DNA of 64,000 nucleotides, from assembly GCA_965208025.1 (NCBI GenBank), contig OZ242302.1, positions 2,976,001-3,040,000 on the forward strand, read 5' to 3'. Below, one piece after another: positions 35,508 through 45,790 of this stretch. The position numbers were made by a program, and so were the translations under genes. The DNA comes from Bin80 sp965208025. Lineage in GTDB: Bacteria; Bacteroidota; Rhodothermia; Rhodothermales; Bin80. Numbering within the stretch: position 1 is the first letter of the stretch; each line of letters begins with the position of its first letter. The notes under the pieces are model-generated. The model was given only the letters and a program-made list of their open reading frames with translations. It did not search any database and had not been told where the DNA came from.

Positions 35508-36263
35508 CTAAACGAGGATGTCACTGGTTGCCTCTTCATAGAGTTCACTATCTACAATGATTCGACCCGTCTGCTCACAGGGAATAATACGATTACGCTG
35601 GCGAATCTCCATCTGTCGCTGCGGTGGAACCGAATACCCTCCAGCCGCACCGCGCCGTAACCGAACGACTGCCTGACCATCTCTATAACGATTGCGTAGC
35701 CTTTCATAGGCGCGCAAGTAACGCTCATCTACCAAGGCCTGGGCTTCCCCCCTAAGCGCTTCTAGTTCGTTCATCTTTTTCTCAGTGATGGACAACACTT
35801 CCTCAAGCTGAGTGCGCTTCTCCGCAAGGACTTCTTCCAGTTCGGAAAAACGTTGCTGTGCCTCTTCAATCTGAGCAGTGGTCTCTTCAAGAGAACCTTC
35901 GGTGGCCGTAATCAGATCCTTGGCATCCTGAATCCGTTCGCGTTGCGATTCAATTTCCTTGGTGAGCGCATCATACTCGCGGTTATTGCGTACCTGGAGT
36001 TGTTGCTCTTCGTACTTGGTGATGAGGACTTCCGCTTCTTCAATGTCCAACTCGGAGCGACGTCGAGACTGCTCGGTATCACCCTGATCCTGTTTGATTT
36101 TATCCATGCGGGTTTCCAACCCAGCAGACTCATCTTCAAGATCTCGGATCTCCTCGGGAAGATCTCCCCGCTCTTTCACAACCTGAAAAATAAGTGTATC
36201 TATATGCTGCAATCGAATGAGAGCTGTTAGTTGACTACCAATCTTAGTTTCCGTCGTACTCAT
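35508..36263 (-). CDS. DUF164/zinc-ribbon coiled-coil protein with degenerate ribbon
   Basis: The 251-aa protein has a long coiled-coil (about 30-185), rich in Glu, Lys and Arg, containing EEQQLQVRNNREYDALTKEI, typical of this family. The C-terminal ribbon normally has two Cys pairs around LPPQ. Here it reads RGAAGGYSVPPQRQMEIRQ and then IIPCEQTGRIIV, so only one Cys remains and zinc binding is unlikely. Family members have a structural or nucleic-acid role that is poorly understood. It ends near the rnpB 5' end on the same strand. Confidence 0.8.
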   Translation of the reverse strand: MSTTETKIGSQLTALIRLQHIDTLIFQVVKERGDLPEEIRDLEDESAGLETRMDKIKQDQGDTEQSRRRSELDIEEAEVLITKYEEQQLQVRNNREYDALTKEIESQRERIQDAKDLITATEGSLEETTAQIEEAQQRFSELEEVLAEKRTQLEEVLSITEKKMNELEALRGEAQALVDERYLRAYERLRNRYRDGQAVVRLRRGAAGGYSVPPQRQMEIRQRNRIIPCEQTGRIIVDSELYEEATSDILV

Positions 36264-36318
36264 TTATAACAAGTTAAAAAAGAATAACATACTTGAACGA
36301 GATTGAGTGGAATCAGGT

Positions 36319-37140
36319 TCAGTTCACGGAGTAGTTGATCGGGTTGGTTGGTGCATCCGTATGGAAAAAGGATACGGTCGGAAACTGTTTACTGAGCCAT
36401 GTACAGAGGAGCTGTTCCGTATGTTTTTCTGTTTCGTAATGTCCTGCATCAATCAGTGCCATTCGGCAGTGACCGTCGGGGCCGAAGATTTCAAAAAAAC
36501 GATGATAGCCAAGGTCTGCGGTTACATATGCGTCTGCACTTGCATTGAGAGCACCCTGGATGAGACTGCCACCGGATCCACCACATACAGCTACCTTATT
36601 GATCAGTGCTTCAGCAGATCCTGTATAGCGCAGTACGGGGGTATTTAATCGTTGATGGATTCGTTCCAGAAACAGCGGGAAGGGTTCTGGGTTGGAAAGA
36701 TGGCCAATTGCCCCCATCCCTGACCGATCGTCTGGATTCGGGCTTAAAAAAGTGACATTCTGGAGGCCTAAAATCTCAGCAAAACCGAAGGAGACTCCTT
36801 TTGGGGCTGCATCCAGATTGGTATGAATACTATAGAGTGTGATATTTTCTCGGGCAAGTTGAAGAATCAGTCGCCCTATAAAATCGTCATCTCGGATTGA
36901 AGAGGGAGCACGAAACAGTAATGGATGGTGAGTCAGAATCATGGATGCTTCCTTCTGGATTGCTTCGTCCAGAACTCCAGGGGTGAGGTCTAATGCAATG
37001 AGGACTCGGGTAACAACGCTTGAGGGCGAACCTACATGAAGTCCTACATTATCATAGGACGCAGCAAAGGATGGATCGGCCCATGTTTCGAGTGCCTGCG
37101 CAATATCGTTTGCACAGATAGATCTACGTTCAGAACTCAT
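36319..37140 (-). CDS. Nif3-like dinuclear metal centre protein
   Basis: The 273-aa protein belongs to the Nif3/YbgI (DUF34) family. Landmarks are SYDNVGLHVGSPSS near the N-terminus, SMILTHHPLLFRAPSSI with the metal-binding His pair, LYSIHTNLDAAPKGVSFG, VAVCGGSGGSLI, and the C-terminal ALIDAGHYETEKH. These His and Glu residues bind two metals. The family has been annotated as GTP cyclohydrolase 1 type 2, though its physiological reaction is not settled. It lies 55 bp upstream of the zinc-ribbon-family gene, and the two are often adjacent in Bacteroidota, so co-transcription is likely. Confidence 0.92.
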   Translation of the reverse strand: MSSERRSICANDIAQALETWADPSFAASYDNVGLHVGSPSSVVTRVLIALDLTPGVLDEAIQKEASMILTHHPLLFRAPSSIRDDDFIGRLILQLARENITLYSIHTNLDAAPKGVSFGFAEILGLQNVTFLSPNPDDRSGMGAIGHLSNPEPFPLFLERIHQRLNTPVLRYTGSAEALINKVAVCGGSGGSLIQGALNASADAYVTADLGYHRFFEIFGPDGHCRMALIDAGHYETEKHTEQLLCTWLSKQFPTVSFFHTDAPTNPINYSVN

Positions 37141-37663
37141 GATGAAAATGGGAATTAATTCTAAGGAAAAACGAAAGGGATATCAAAAACCGCTCAGAAT
37201 CATATCTTACTGGTTGTCTGACCAAAAGCCAATTTAACCAATTCCAGTCAAGATCTTGAAATCACATCTTACGCAATAGAAAGATGTCCGATACATGGGT
37301 TTTTGAGGAGAAAGTGATTCACTGAAGCAGTAGGGGATTAATAAGAATAAATTTCACTCAACATTGCGCTTGCAATATCAACCTGAACAGGCGTGCACTT
37401 TCATTTCAATCCAATAGAGATTGCGTCTTTGACCTGCGAATAAACGATTTTCCATAAATTTAGTAGGTATCAGATCATAATAGGCTACGATTCATGAAAG
37501 GAGGGAGAATTTATGAATGGTGCAGTAGCAGACCATTCCGTACCATAAAAACCTGAATGCCTTGCAGAGGTTGAATCAATCTTGTTGTAAATTCTTCAGA
37601 TCACATTGAATCTGCATCCCCAATCTTCCAGTTACGATCTAAAAATTTGCGGGAGTACTCTGC
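37141..37663. other. Divergent intergenic region, no gene seen
   Basis: 523 bp between the Nif3-like gene and the RpiB-like gene, which point away from each other. AT-rich. No supported open frame, tRNA or riboswitch-like structure was recognised. It should hold both promoters. Confidence 0.45.
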
Positions 37664-38137
37664 ATGAACATGAGTGCAAGCCTTAAAAAAATTGCAGTCA
37701 GTAGTGATGAATATGGACATCTGGTGGAAAGTCTCTTGACAGCACTACATGAGCGAGGATACGAGACACTCTACTATGGTCCGAAACAGGGAGAGGATGC
37801 TCAGGACTGGCCCCTCGTCACTCAGGAGGCCATAGATCAGGTTCTTCAAGGGGTTGCGACCGAAGCTATCGTGATTTGCTGGACTGGAACAGGCTGCTCC
37901 ATTGTGGCAAACAAAATGCCAGGAATCCGCGCAGCCTTATGTCTGGACGCGGAAACTGCGAAGGGAGCACGAATTTGGAATCATGCGAATGTGCTGGCTC
38001 TAAGTCAGCGGGTGATTAGTGTGCCTGTCCTGAAAGAAATTCTTGATGCCTGGTTTGATACACCTTATAGTACGGATGAGTGGAATAAAAAACAGATTGG
38101 TCGTGTGAATGCGCTGGATGACCGGTCATCCACCTAG
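37664..38137 (+). CDS. RpiB/LacA/LacB-family sugar-phosphate isomerase
   Basis: The 157-aa protein has the family core ICWTGTGCSIVANKMPGIRA followed by ALCLDAETAKGARIWNHANV and LALSQRV. This matches RpiB, which interconverts ribose 5-phosphate and ribulose 5-phosphate. The N-terminal part KKIAVSSDEYGHLVESLLTAL also fits, with Asp-Glu-Tyr-Gly-His where RpiB has D-H-A-G. The catalytic Cys context is WTGTGCS instead of C-G-T-G, so the substrate may differ. ATG 37664 or the second ATG (37670) may be used. Confidence 0.85.
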   Translation: MNMSASLKKIAVSSDEYGHLVESLLTALHERGYETLYYGPKQGEDAQDWPLVTQEAIDQVLQGVATEAIVICWTGTGCSIVANKMPGIRAALCLDAETAKGARIWNHANVLALSQRVISVPVLKEILDAWFDTPYSTDEWNKKQIGRVNALDDRSST

Positions 38138-38427
38138 CTCCTAAGTATTCCCTTCATGATTGGGTTGGCACTTTTCGCAATGCACCACTTGAGACTTTAA
38201 TATTTTGGAGTGAATATGTGGCTCAACGGAGTATAACTTGATATAGTCGAAAAAAAGGGTAGTCATGAATTCCATGCGAAGACGAAATGGCAGCCGCATG
38301 TTGCATGCGTGGAGATAGATGGTGGAGAGAGAGGTTCTGCTATTTTGCCGCGCATGAGTCTTCCTTCCATGGTGATCCATCGTATATCAAACCGCTCTTA
38401 TAACCATCTGCAATTATTGCTCAGTTA

Positions 38428-39597
38428 ATGTTCAAAATTAAGACGTTTAACACAGTCTCCCCCAAAGGCATTGCCAGACTGACGGATCTAGGTTATGAAG
38501 TTGGGGAGGACATCCCGGATCCAGATGCGATTCTATTACGGAGCTATAATCTTCATCAGACGAAACTTCCTGACTCGGTGTTAGCCATTGCCAGATGTGG
38601 GGCTGGAGTCAATAATATCCCTGTAGACGCATGTTCGGAGCAGGGAATCGTGGTATTCAATACCCCAGGTGCGAATGCGAACAGTGTAAAGGAATTGGTC
38701 ATTTGTGCGATGCTCCTCTCGTCACGGCGGATCCTGGACGGAATCAATTGGGCCAGAACGTTGACAGGCGAGGATGTTGCATCCGCTGTTGAGAAAGGAA
38801 AGAACAATTTCAAAGGCCCAGAAATCAAAGGAAAAACCCTTGGAATCATCGGACTCGGTGCGATTGGCGTGGAGGTAGCCAATGCCGCAAGTGCACTCGG
38901 CATGCGAACGCTCGGATATGATCCGTTCATTTCCGTTTCCAATGCGTGGGATTTGAGTCGAGATGTCATCCGTGCAGCTGGACTGGACGAGATTGTTGAA
39001 ACGGCCGATTACATCACCGTCCATGCACCACTGAATGATGAGACCGTCAATCTCATCAGTGAGCAACATTTTGAACGGATGAAACCCCAGGTCCGAATCC
39101 TGAACTTCGCACGGGGGCCACTGATCAATGAAAAAGCTCTCTTGAAGGCTCTTGATACTGGCCTCTGTGCATGTTATGTCACAGATTTTGTCGATGCAGA
39201 GTTGGCCAAGCATCCCAAAGTACTCCCGGTTCCACACCTCGGGGCCTCAACACCCGAGGCCGAAGACAACTGTGCAGTTATGGCGGCGGAACAACTTCAG
39301 GACTATCTCGAGAATGGAAATGTTCTCAACTCGGTCAATTTCCCCCGCGTTCAACTCTCTCTACGACCTCAAAGACATCGGATTCAGATCGTCAACCGAA
39401 ACGAGCCTCGTATGCTCAGTCAGTTTGCATCCATTTTAGCCGGGACCGGGCATAATATTGATAATCTGGTCAACAAAGGACGCGGAGCGTTGGCATACAA
39501 TGTAATTGATGTGAGTGGGGCACTCCCTGAATCTGTGCTCAGAAATCTGAGTGCAATTGATGGAGTAATTCGCATCCGGACGATCATTCCTTCCTGA
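38428..39597 (+). CDS. serA: D-3-phosphoglycerate dehydrogenase
   Basis: The 389-aa enzyme catalyses the first step of serine synthesis. The substrate region is RCGAGVNNIPVDACSEQGIV, the NAD-binding fold TLGIIGLGAIGVEVANAAS, and the catalytic region ILNFARGPLINEKALL with Arg and the late PHLGASTPEAEDN with His. The C-terminal part (about 320-389) is an ACT domain (RMLSQFASILAGTGHNIDNL), fitting serine feedback control. The gene is preceded by 290 bp of non-coding sequence. Confidence 0.95.
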   Translation: MFKIKTFNTVSPKGIARLTDLGYEVGEDIPDPDAILLRSYNLHQTKLPDSVLAIARCGAGVNNIPVDACSEQGIVVFNTPGANANSVKELVICAMLLSSRRILDGINWARTLTGEDVASAVEKGKNNFKGPEIKGKTLGIIGLGAIGVEVANAASALGMRTLGYDPFISVSNAWDLSRDVIRAAGLDEIVETADYITVHAPLNDETVNLISEQHFERMKPQVRILNFARGPLINEKALLKALDTGLCACYVTDFVDAELAKHPKVLPVPHLGASTPEAEDNCAVMAAEQLQDYLENGNVLNSVNFPRVQLSLRPQRHRIQIVNRNEPRMLSQFASILAGTGHNIDNLVNKGRGALAYNVIDVSGALPESVLRNLSAIDGVIRIRTIIPS

Positions 39598-39733
39598 GAG
39601 TGATTTGGTCAAGGATTGATTCTATTCAGGATGGCCGTGGTTAAATGTGGGGATTGATTCATGGGTTGAGGATCGGTGCAGTTGCCAACGGATCCATCTG
39701 AATCATCAATTGGCCAATAAGAACTCATTCCTC

Positions 39734-40324
39734 ATGGCATTTCCAGAGCCAGGTCCCAATATAGTTCGCAAAGCGAATCCGCGAATGACGCGGTGGTCTC
39801 GGTGGATCCTCACGCGCCTGGGGTGGCGAGTTGAGGGAACCCTGCCAAATCTCAAAAAATTTGTCATTATTGGAGCATTCCATACGTCAAATTGGGATTT
39901 TTTTATCGCAATGGCAATGATGTATGCGTTGGATGTGCGGGGGCAGTGGATTGCAAAGCATACCATCTTTCGCTGGCCATTGGGCCCGTTGCTTCGTGCA
40001 TTGGGAGGTCGGCCCGTGTTCAGGGAACAGCATCAGGGGATGGTTCAGGAGGCAATCAAGGTCTTCAGATCGAACGAACAATTTATTTTCGCTGTTACGC
40101 CCGAGGGAACCCGCAGTAAGGTCGAACGCTGGAAAACAGGGTTCTATCATGTAGCAGTAGGAGCGCAGGTCGTCATCGTCCCCGCCTATTTTGACTACCC
40201 GGGCCGCAGGGTAGGATTTGGACCTCCATTCAAGCCGACCGGGGATGTGGAAAGCGATCTTTCCGAATTACAAAAATTTTATAAGCCCTACCGCAGCACC
40301 GCATTCCGTCCTGATCAGGCTTAG
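39734..40324 (+). CDS. PlsC-like 1-acyl-sn-glycerol-3-phosphate acyltransferase
   Basis: The 196-aa protein starts at ATG 39734 (MAFPEPGPNIVRKANPRM). It has the acyltransferase motif H-x4-D in GAFHTSNWDFFIAMAM, a GRPVFRE element and FAVTPEGTRSKVERWKTGF (motif III, E-G-T-R). It is short and single-domain, closer to bacterial acyltransferase relatives than to full PlsC. It likely acylates a lysophospholipid or similar acceptor at the inner membrane. Its end overlaps the convergent glutamate dehydrogenase by 4 bp. Confidence 0.88.
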   Translation: MAFPEPGPNIVRKANPRMTRWSRWILTRLGWRVEGTLPNLKKFVIIGAFHTSNWDFFIAMAMMYALDVRGQWIAKHTIFRWPLGPLLRALGGRPVFREQHQGMVQEAIKVFRSNEQFIFAVTPEGTRSKVERWKTGFYHVAVGAQVVIVPAYFDYPGRRVGFGPPFKPTGDVESDLSELQKFYKPYRSTAFRPDQA

Positions 40325-41739
40325 GGGAAAATTCCCTGCCGAAGATAGCCATAGGCAATCTTGTCAATTGAACTCATAAATGCACCGGTTCGCAAATCTA
40401 GCCCATGGCTACGCGAATTGGAATGGATTTCATGATAAGCACTCACCATCGTATCTTCCAGTCCTGAATCAACCAGATCTGCTTCACTGGCACCGAATGC
40501 AAGGCTGGATTCAATCCCCGAGAGGACTTCTTTGTCGAATTTTTTTCCAACCAGTTCTTGAACGGTATCCAAGATTTTCAGAGCATTATGAGCCTCTCGG
40601 CGCCGACTGATGCGCCCGTGACGCACATGGGATAAGTTGCGAAGCCACTCAAAATAGGAAACCGTTACACCGCCCGCATTGAGATAGACATCAGGGATGA
40701 CCAGTATTCCTCGCTCCATTAACGCTTGATCGGCATCAGAGGTGATGGGACCATTCGCAGCCTCAGCCACAATTTTTGCCTGAATCCGACTTACATTATC
40801 ACTTCGGATTTGATTTTCCAAGGCAGCTGGAACGAGGATATCACAGTCCATCTCGAGAATTTCGGCAGAATTCTCAATGTTCTGAACGTCGGGGAAGTTG
40901 AGGATGGAATTCGTCTCCTTTCGATGAGCGACCACATCTTCTAAACGGAGTCCTTTGGGGCTGTACAGACCTCCATCATATTCAGCAATTCCAACGATGA
41001 TTGCGCCAGCGCGCATCAGGTAGAGAGCAGCATGGTAGCCAACATTCCCCAGTCCTTGAATGATGACACGCTTTCCTTCTAATCCAGGGCTGAGTCCAAG
41101 GGGGCGCATGTCTTCTGGAATGGAGCACGCTTCGCGGATTCCAAAGAATACTCCACGCCCCGTCGCTTCGGTGCGTCCACGGACGCCCCCCATTCCGACA
41201 GGCTTTCCAGTTACACATGCCAGAGCATCCAGGGGACTGTCGGTGACAGAGCGATAGGTATCAAAAATCCAGCTCATTTCGGTGCTGGATGTTCCGTAGT
41301 CAGGAGCAGGTACATCCACACCCGGGCCGATAAAATTTTTCTTCGCCAACTCAAACGTGTAGCGTCGGGTAATTCGCTCCAGCTCAGAGGAGGAGTAATT
41401 TCTTCGGTCAATACAGATACCTCCCTTTGCACCACCATAAGGCACATCCACAATAGCACACTTATAAGACATTAGTGCAGCCAGGGCCATGACTTCGTCC
41501 GCATTCACCGAAAGCGCGTAACGGATCCCGCCTTTTGTGGGTTGCATATGGTGGCTGTGCTCCGCACGATAGGCGTGAATCACGTCAATTCCGCCATCAT
41601 CACGCACCAGAGGAAAGCTCATGTGATATACACTGTTACAATCCTTAATCTGGGCAAGCAAGCCCGGAGGGTGACTCGTATGCCGGGCTGCACGGTCAAA
41701 CATCTTGTTCACTTCGGCAAAGAAAGAAATGTGTTGCAT
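40321..41739 (-). CDS. gdhA: Glu/Leu/Phe/Val-type (glutamate) dehydrogenase
   Basis: The 472-aa enzyme interconverts glutamate and 2-oxoglutarate plus ammonia. The substrate-binding segment is HHMQPTKGGIRYALSVN, the catalytic segment DVPYGGAKGGI, and the nucleotide fold RVIIQGLGNVGYHAALYLM. The PAALENQI segment and NAGGVTVSYFEW also fit the family. Whether NAD or NADP is preferred cannot be settled here. An unusual insert, GMGGVRGRTEATGRGVFFG, is typical of this family rather than of a broken gene. It starts at ATG 41737-41739. Confidence 0.94.
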   Translation of the reverse strand: MQHISFFAEVNKMFDRAARHTSHPPGLLAQIKDCNSVYHMSFPLVRDDGGIDVIHAYRAEHSHHMQPTKGGIRYALSVNADEVMALAALMSYKCAIVDVPYGGAKGGICIDRRNYSSSELERITRRYTFELAKKNFIGPGVDVPAPDYGTSSTEMSWIFDTYRSVTDSPLDALACVTGKPVGMGGVRGRTEATGRGVFFGIREACSIPEDMRPLGLSPGLEGKRVIIQGLGNVGYHAALYLMRAGAIIVGIAEYDGGLYSPKGLRLEDVVAHRKETNSILNFPDVQNIENSAEILEMDCDILVPAALENQIRSDNVSRIQAKIVAEAANGPITSDADQALMERGILVIPDVYLNAGGVTVSYFEWLRNLSHVRHGRISRRREAHNALKILDTVQELVGKKFDKEVLSGIESSLAFGASEADLVDSGLEDTMVSAYHEIHSNSRSHGLDLRTGAFMSSIDKIAYGYLRQGIFP

Positions 41740-42387
41740 GGAATTTGGGGTTCTAAGGAAAATGGAAGCGCTTCCAAATAGATTGAATTCAAATTACGAT
41801 ATTTTTTGATTTAATGGGGAAACAGTCACAACTCTCACCATGAATTTGATTATACAATGAAACGCTAATCATTGCTTCCATTCATCAAATTGGCATGAAG
41901 GTTCCAATCCACTCACACCAGATTCAATAGGTGATTCAAGGAAAAGTACGGCAGATGTTGAGTAGTTCTGATTGGGGTTCGTTTCACTTTGCCTATCATT
42001 TGATGGTGCCAGAGCGCCGTTGGATTTTGTAGAAACAAACGGGTTCGTACATTTTGTCGGGTGCGGAGGGGGGACCGTAGCATGATCAAGAAGCAGATTT
42101 TGCATCTATTTGGTTCGACAATGGCCAATCGGATGCAATAGATCATGGATGGATTCGGACCTGAGGGGAACATCCCAATCAATAATGGGGTTCCTACGGC
42201 TGGTTTCCAATAAAATCCGTTGTCTCCCCCGAAGACTTTGCCACTTGACTATTCGCTGCCTTACCGAATCTGTGTGGGGTAAATCTCATCAAGTGCTTTC
42301 AGACTGCGATTCTGGTAGTATATTTCCTATCGGACGCGTGCATTGATTCAGTCCTAATCGTTTTGTTCGAACAAACAATTTGATCAC
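41740..42387. other. Divergent intergenic region, no supported gene
   Basis: 648 bp between gdhA and the antiporter gene. A 78-codon and an 89-codon minus-strand frame overlap here, but neither has a domain, signal or membrane segment. The region may hold promoters, and remnants of a lost gene are possible. Confidence 0.4.
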
Positions 42388-44697
42388 GTGAGCGGAACTG
42401 TACTGATTGACATTGTCGTAGTGATTGTACTTGCGATTGGTGCACAATGGCTGGCATGGAGAATACGTGTACCATCCATTCTCTTGCTTCTCATTGTCGG
42501 GTTTATGGCAGGCCCAGTCATGGGAATACTGCCCCCCGAACAATTGCAAGGCGAATGGGTGTTTGCTTTTGTATCGCTTGCGATTGGGATCATCCTGTTT
42601 GAAGGAGGGCTGAACCTCAGACTCACCGAGCTCAGTGGAGTCGGTCGAGCGGTCTTTAATCTGGTAACGATTGGGGTGGCACTGACCGGCATTCTTGCTG
42701 CCATCGCAGCACGTTACGTGCTGGAGATGCCCTGGGAAATCGCGGTCGTCCTTGGATCCATTCTGACCGTAACAGGACCAACTGTGGTGCTGCCATTGAT
42801 TCGTCATGTACGTCCGAGTGGGCGGGTCAACGCAATTGCAAAATGGGAGGGAATCACGATTGATCCCGTTGGTGCGATCGTTGCAGTCTTGGTACTCGAG
42901 GCAGTAATTGCCATGCATGAGTATGGCGTCAATGGAGGTACAGGCGGAATGCTTACCACGATCATTCCCTCGCTTCGCGCTCTATTGACCACCGCGGCCG
43001 TCAGCATCGGAGTAAGTCTTCTGGGGGGAATTCTCATGCTCTTTATGCTGCGCCGTCATCTGGTCCCAGACTATTTGCAAAGTTCCTTCGCTCTGACCAT
43101 CGTGATCCTCGTGTTCGCTCTCTCCAATAGCCTGCATGAGGAATCAGGATTGTTTGCTGTAACCATCATGGGGGTATTTCTGGCCAATCAACCCTATGCC
43201 AATGTCCGAAATATTACCAAGTTCAAGGAAGATCTTCAGTCGCTTCTTATCGGTTGTCTATTTATCCTGTTGAGTGCACGTCTCAACTTTGATGCACTGA
43301 CCTACTTTGATGTGCGTGCATTCATTTTCTTGGGCATCTTGATCATTGTGATCCGCCCCGTCGCGGTTGTACTCTCAAGTCTTCGCACGAAGCTGAATTG
43401 GAAAGAGCAAGGTTTCATTGCATGGCTTGCCCCTCGAGGGATCGTAGCCGCTGCCGTAGCCTCCCTATTTTCTGTTCGTCTGGAAGCAGTCTACGGGGCG
43501 GAGGTCGCAGGGCCTTTAGTCCCAATTGTGTATATGGTCATCATTGGCACGGTTACGGTGTATGGATTGACGCTTCAACCTGTCGCTCGGCTTCTGGGAC
43601 TCGCAGATTCTAATCCGCAGGGAATCCTATTTCTGGGAGCAAAAATATGGGTGCAAAGCATTGCCAAAGCAATTCAAGAGCAGGGGATTGCCGTGCTATT
43701 GATTGATGCCAATGAACGCAATATTGAGCAGGCACAGGATCAGGACCTCCCAGCGATTGCAGCGGATGCGCTGGAAGAACAAGTCCTGGATGAACTAGAC
43801 CTGAGCGGAATTCGACGATTCATGGCTTTGACCGCCAACGACGATACGAACTCGCTCGCCGCACTACGCTTCAAGGAAGTGTTTGGGAGTGGAGATGTGT
43901 TTCAACCCGCTGCGTCTCCTTTGCGTCCTGATGCCTCCCTTATTCGCGTTCCAACTCACATGCGCGGTCGGTCCTTGTTTGGAGGAGTCTATACTGCACT
44001 TGATCTGGAAAAACGCTTTGAAGCTGGAGGAGAAATCAGGACATTTGGGATCACCGAGCCAGGGGCTTACGAAGCACTTCTTGCAAAGTATGGGCAGGAC
44101 TTGATCTTACTCTTCATTATTCGAGGATCCAATATGCTCATTCATGCCGAAGAGAATGTTCTCACTCCCCAATTGAGGGACACGGTGATCGTCATGCTTC
44201 CCCCATTTCATCTGGATGAGAACATGGAAGAAACTTCCATCTTTCAGGACCTTCTTGACCATGCGTCGGTGATTGATTACAGTGTTGAAGTGACACCGGA
44301 GGAACTCGTCACTAGTGCGGCAAAATTGCTGAGCCAGAGACTTCCAGAGTCTGCCGCTCGATTGGCCGAAGGATTATCCCAAGGCCTTGCAGAAGAAGAC
44401 TTCATGTTGGCCCCAGGTGTTGCGGTGCTTCATCTGCGTCTCAATAAAATTTCCAGAAGTGAACTCGTCATTGTGCGGTGTAAGATCCCCCTGAATTTTT
44501 CCCAGGCGAGTGATCCTTTGGAGGCGCTGGCTTTCTTTGTGAGCCCAGAGGATGATCCTGCTCAACATCTTCGTGTTCAAGCTCATTTGGCTGGACGTCT
44601 GGGGCGTCGTTCCCTCCTTCCAGCTTGGCGCAACGCCGCAGATGAAGATGAGCTTCTGGCAACCCTCCGCGCTACCAAGTTTGAGCCGATGTATTGA
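42388..44697 (+). CDS. CPA1/NhaP-type cation:proton antiporter with C-terminal NAD-binding domain
   Basis: The 769-aa protein starts at GTG 42388. Residues about 1-400 hold roughly twelve membrane spans, including FEGGLNLRL, LTVTGPTVVLPLIRHVRPSG and KWEGITIDPVGAIVAV with the transport acidic residues. After the membrane part comes a TrkA-N-like Rossmann domain (QGILFLGAKIWVQSIAKAIQ; DLPAIAADALEEQVLDEL). A further cytoplasmic region (about 550-769) has no family I can name. It should exchange Na+ or K+ for H+ at the inner membrane, gated by a nucleotide. Confidence 0.9.
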   Translation: MSGTVLIDIVVVIVLAIGAQWLAWRIRVPSILLLLIVGFMAGPVMGILPPEQLQGEWVFAFVSLAIGIILFEGGLNLRLTELSGVGRAVFNLVTIGVALTGILAAIAARYVLEMPWEIAVVLGSILTVTGPTVVLPLIRHVRPSGRVNAIAKWEGITIDPVGAIVAVLVLEAVIAMHEYGVNGGTGGMLTTIIPSLRALLTTAAVSIGVSLLGGILMLFMLRRHLVPDYLQSSFALTIVILVFALSNSLHEESGLFAVTIMGVFLANQPYANVRNITKFKEDLQSLLIGCLFILLSARLNFDALTYFDVRAFIFLGILIIVIRPVAVVLSSLRTKLNWKEQGFIAWLAPRGIVAAAVASLFSVRLEAVYGAEVAGPLVPIVYMVIIGTVTVYGLTLQPVARLLGLADSNPQGILFLGAKIWVQSIAKAIQEQGIAVLLIDANERNIEQAQDQDLPAIAADALEEQVLDELDLSGIRRFMALTANDDTNSLAALRFKEVFGSGDVFQPAASPLRPDASLIRVPTHMRGRSLFGGVYTALDLEKRFEAGGEIRTFGITEPGAYEALLAKYGQDLILLFIIRGSNMLIHAEENVLTPQLRDTVIVMLPPFHLDENMEETSIFQDLLDHASVIDYSVEVTPEELVTSAAKLLSQRLPESAARLAEGLSQGLAEEDFMLAPGVAVLHLRLNKISRSELVIVRCKIPLNFSQASDPLEALAFFVSPEDDPAQHLRVQAHLAGRLGRRSLLPAWRNAADEDELLATLRATKFEPMY

Positions 44698-44926
44698 TCA
44701 CGGATCCTGTACGAGACTGTGAACCAATGGAATATGCTACGCACGAAAGACTTAGTGACCAGTTCAGCGACATTGACTGATCCTTATCCATCATGATTGA
44801 TTTTTCATTCATTGCCTGTCCAATCGTGAAGGTGCGAACCCGTGATCGCATCAATTCCACCTACCAACAACCGACTTCGTAGCGGATCCTCGTGAAAATA
44901 GTTTGCTCCATAACTTGCAGTAGCCT

Positions 44927-45778
44927 ATGATCTTTCCAGATACTCAAACCAAGATGATCGGAATCTTGGGGCACCCTGTTGATCACTCTCTATCTCCTAC
45001 CATCCATAATGCTGCATTACAGCATCAAGGACTGAATTTTGTGTATGTGGCGATGGATGTATCTCCCGAAAACCTGTCCAAAGCTGTTCAGGGGTTATCC
45101 ATCCTTGGATTTGCCGGTGCGAATGTAACGATCCCACACAAACGATCTGTACGATCCCATTTAGATCACCTTACAGAGGCCGCTCAGATGATCGGTGCAG
45201 TGAATACAATCGTATGTAACGGGGGAGAGTTGCTTGGCGATAATACGGATATGGAGGGGTTTCTGGCTCCACTCAGAGATCTGGAACTGCGTGGCAAGCC
45301 CATGGCTCTTCTTGGTGCTGGTGGTGCGGCGCGGGCAGCCGCTTATGGCTTACTGAGAGAATATAATCCTCAGCCCCTCACGATTGTCGCACGCAGAACT
45401 CATCAGGCAGAAAGACTCCTCCGAGACTTTGGCACCTTTGGTGACCAGATAGAGATATCTGATTTTGAGTCAGCATCCAACCAGATTCGGGAAAGTCAAT
45501 TGGTCGTGAATACGACTCCTGTGGGCATGTATCCAAATGTTGAGGAAACCCCGTGGAGACAAAAAGAGTACTTTTCCGCAGGGCAGATTGTCTACGATCT
45601 GATCTATCGCCCTGCCAAGACACGATTGCTTCAAGAAGCTGAACGTTCAGGTGCCGCTGTGATCGGTGGTCTGGCGATGCTGATTGAACAGGCTGCTGCG
45701 TCCTATCGTCAGTGGACGGGGCAGGAAATGTCGATCGGAGTGGTTCGGGATGTCTTATCGCAATTATTTGAAGATTAA
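44927..45778 (+). CDS. aroE: Shikimate dehydrogenase
   Basis: The 283-aa NADPH enzyme reduces 3-dehydroshikimate to shikimate in aromatic amino acid synthesis. The N-terminus GILGHPVDHSLSPTIHNAAL is the signature. ANVTIPHK carries the catalytic Lys, GDNTDMEGFLAPL the catalytic Asp, and LLGAGGAARAAAYGLL the nucleotide fold. The end, GLAMLIEQAAASYRQWTG, is typical. It is followed after 12 bp by a TPR gene, so the two may be co-transcribed. Confidence 0.95.
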   Translation: MIFPDTQTKMIGILGHPVDHSLSPTIHNAALQHQGLNFVYVAMDVSPENLSKAVQGLSILGFAGANVTIPHKRSVRSHLDHLTEAAQMIGAVNTIVCNGGELLGDNTDMEGFLAPLRDLELRGKPMALLGAGGAARAAAYGLLREYNPQPLTIVARRTHQAERLLRDFGTFGDQIEISDFESASNQIRESQLVVNTTPVGMYPNVEETPWRQKEYFSAGQIVYDLIYRPAKTRLLQEAERSGAAVIGGLAMLIEQAAASYRQWTGQEMSIGVVRDVLSQLFED

Positions 45779-45790
45779 AGTCTATACAAA

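Noticed and set aside
41869..42182. Minus-strand frames of 78 and 89 codons in the gap before the antiporter
   Set aside because: No signal peptide, span, domain or clear start context; two overlapping frames suggest chance.
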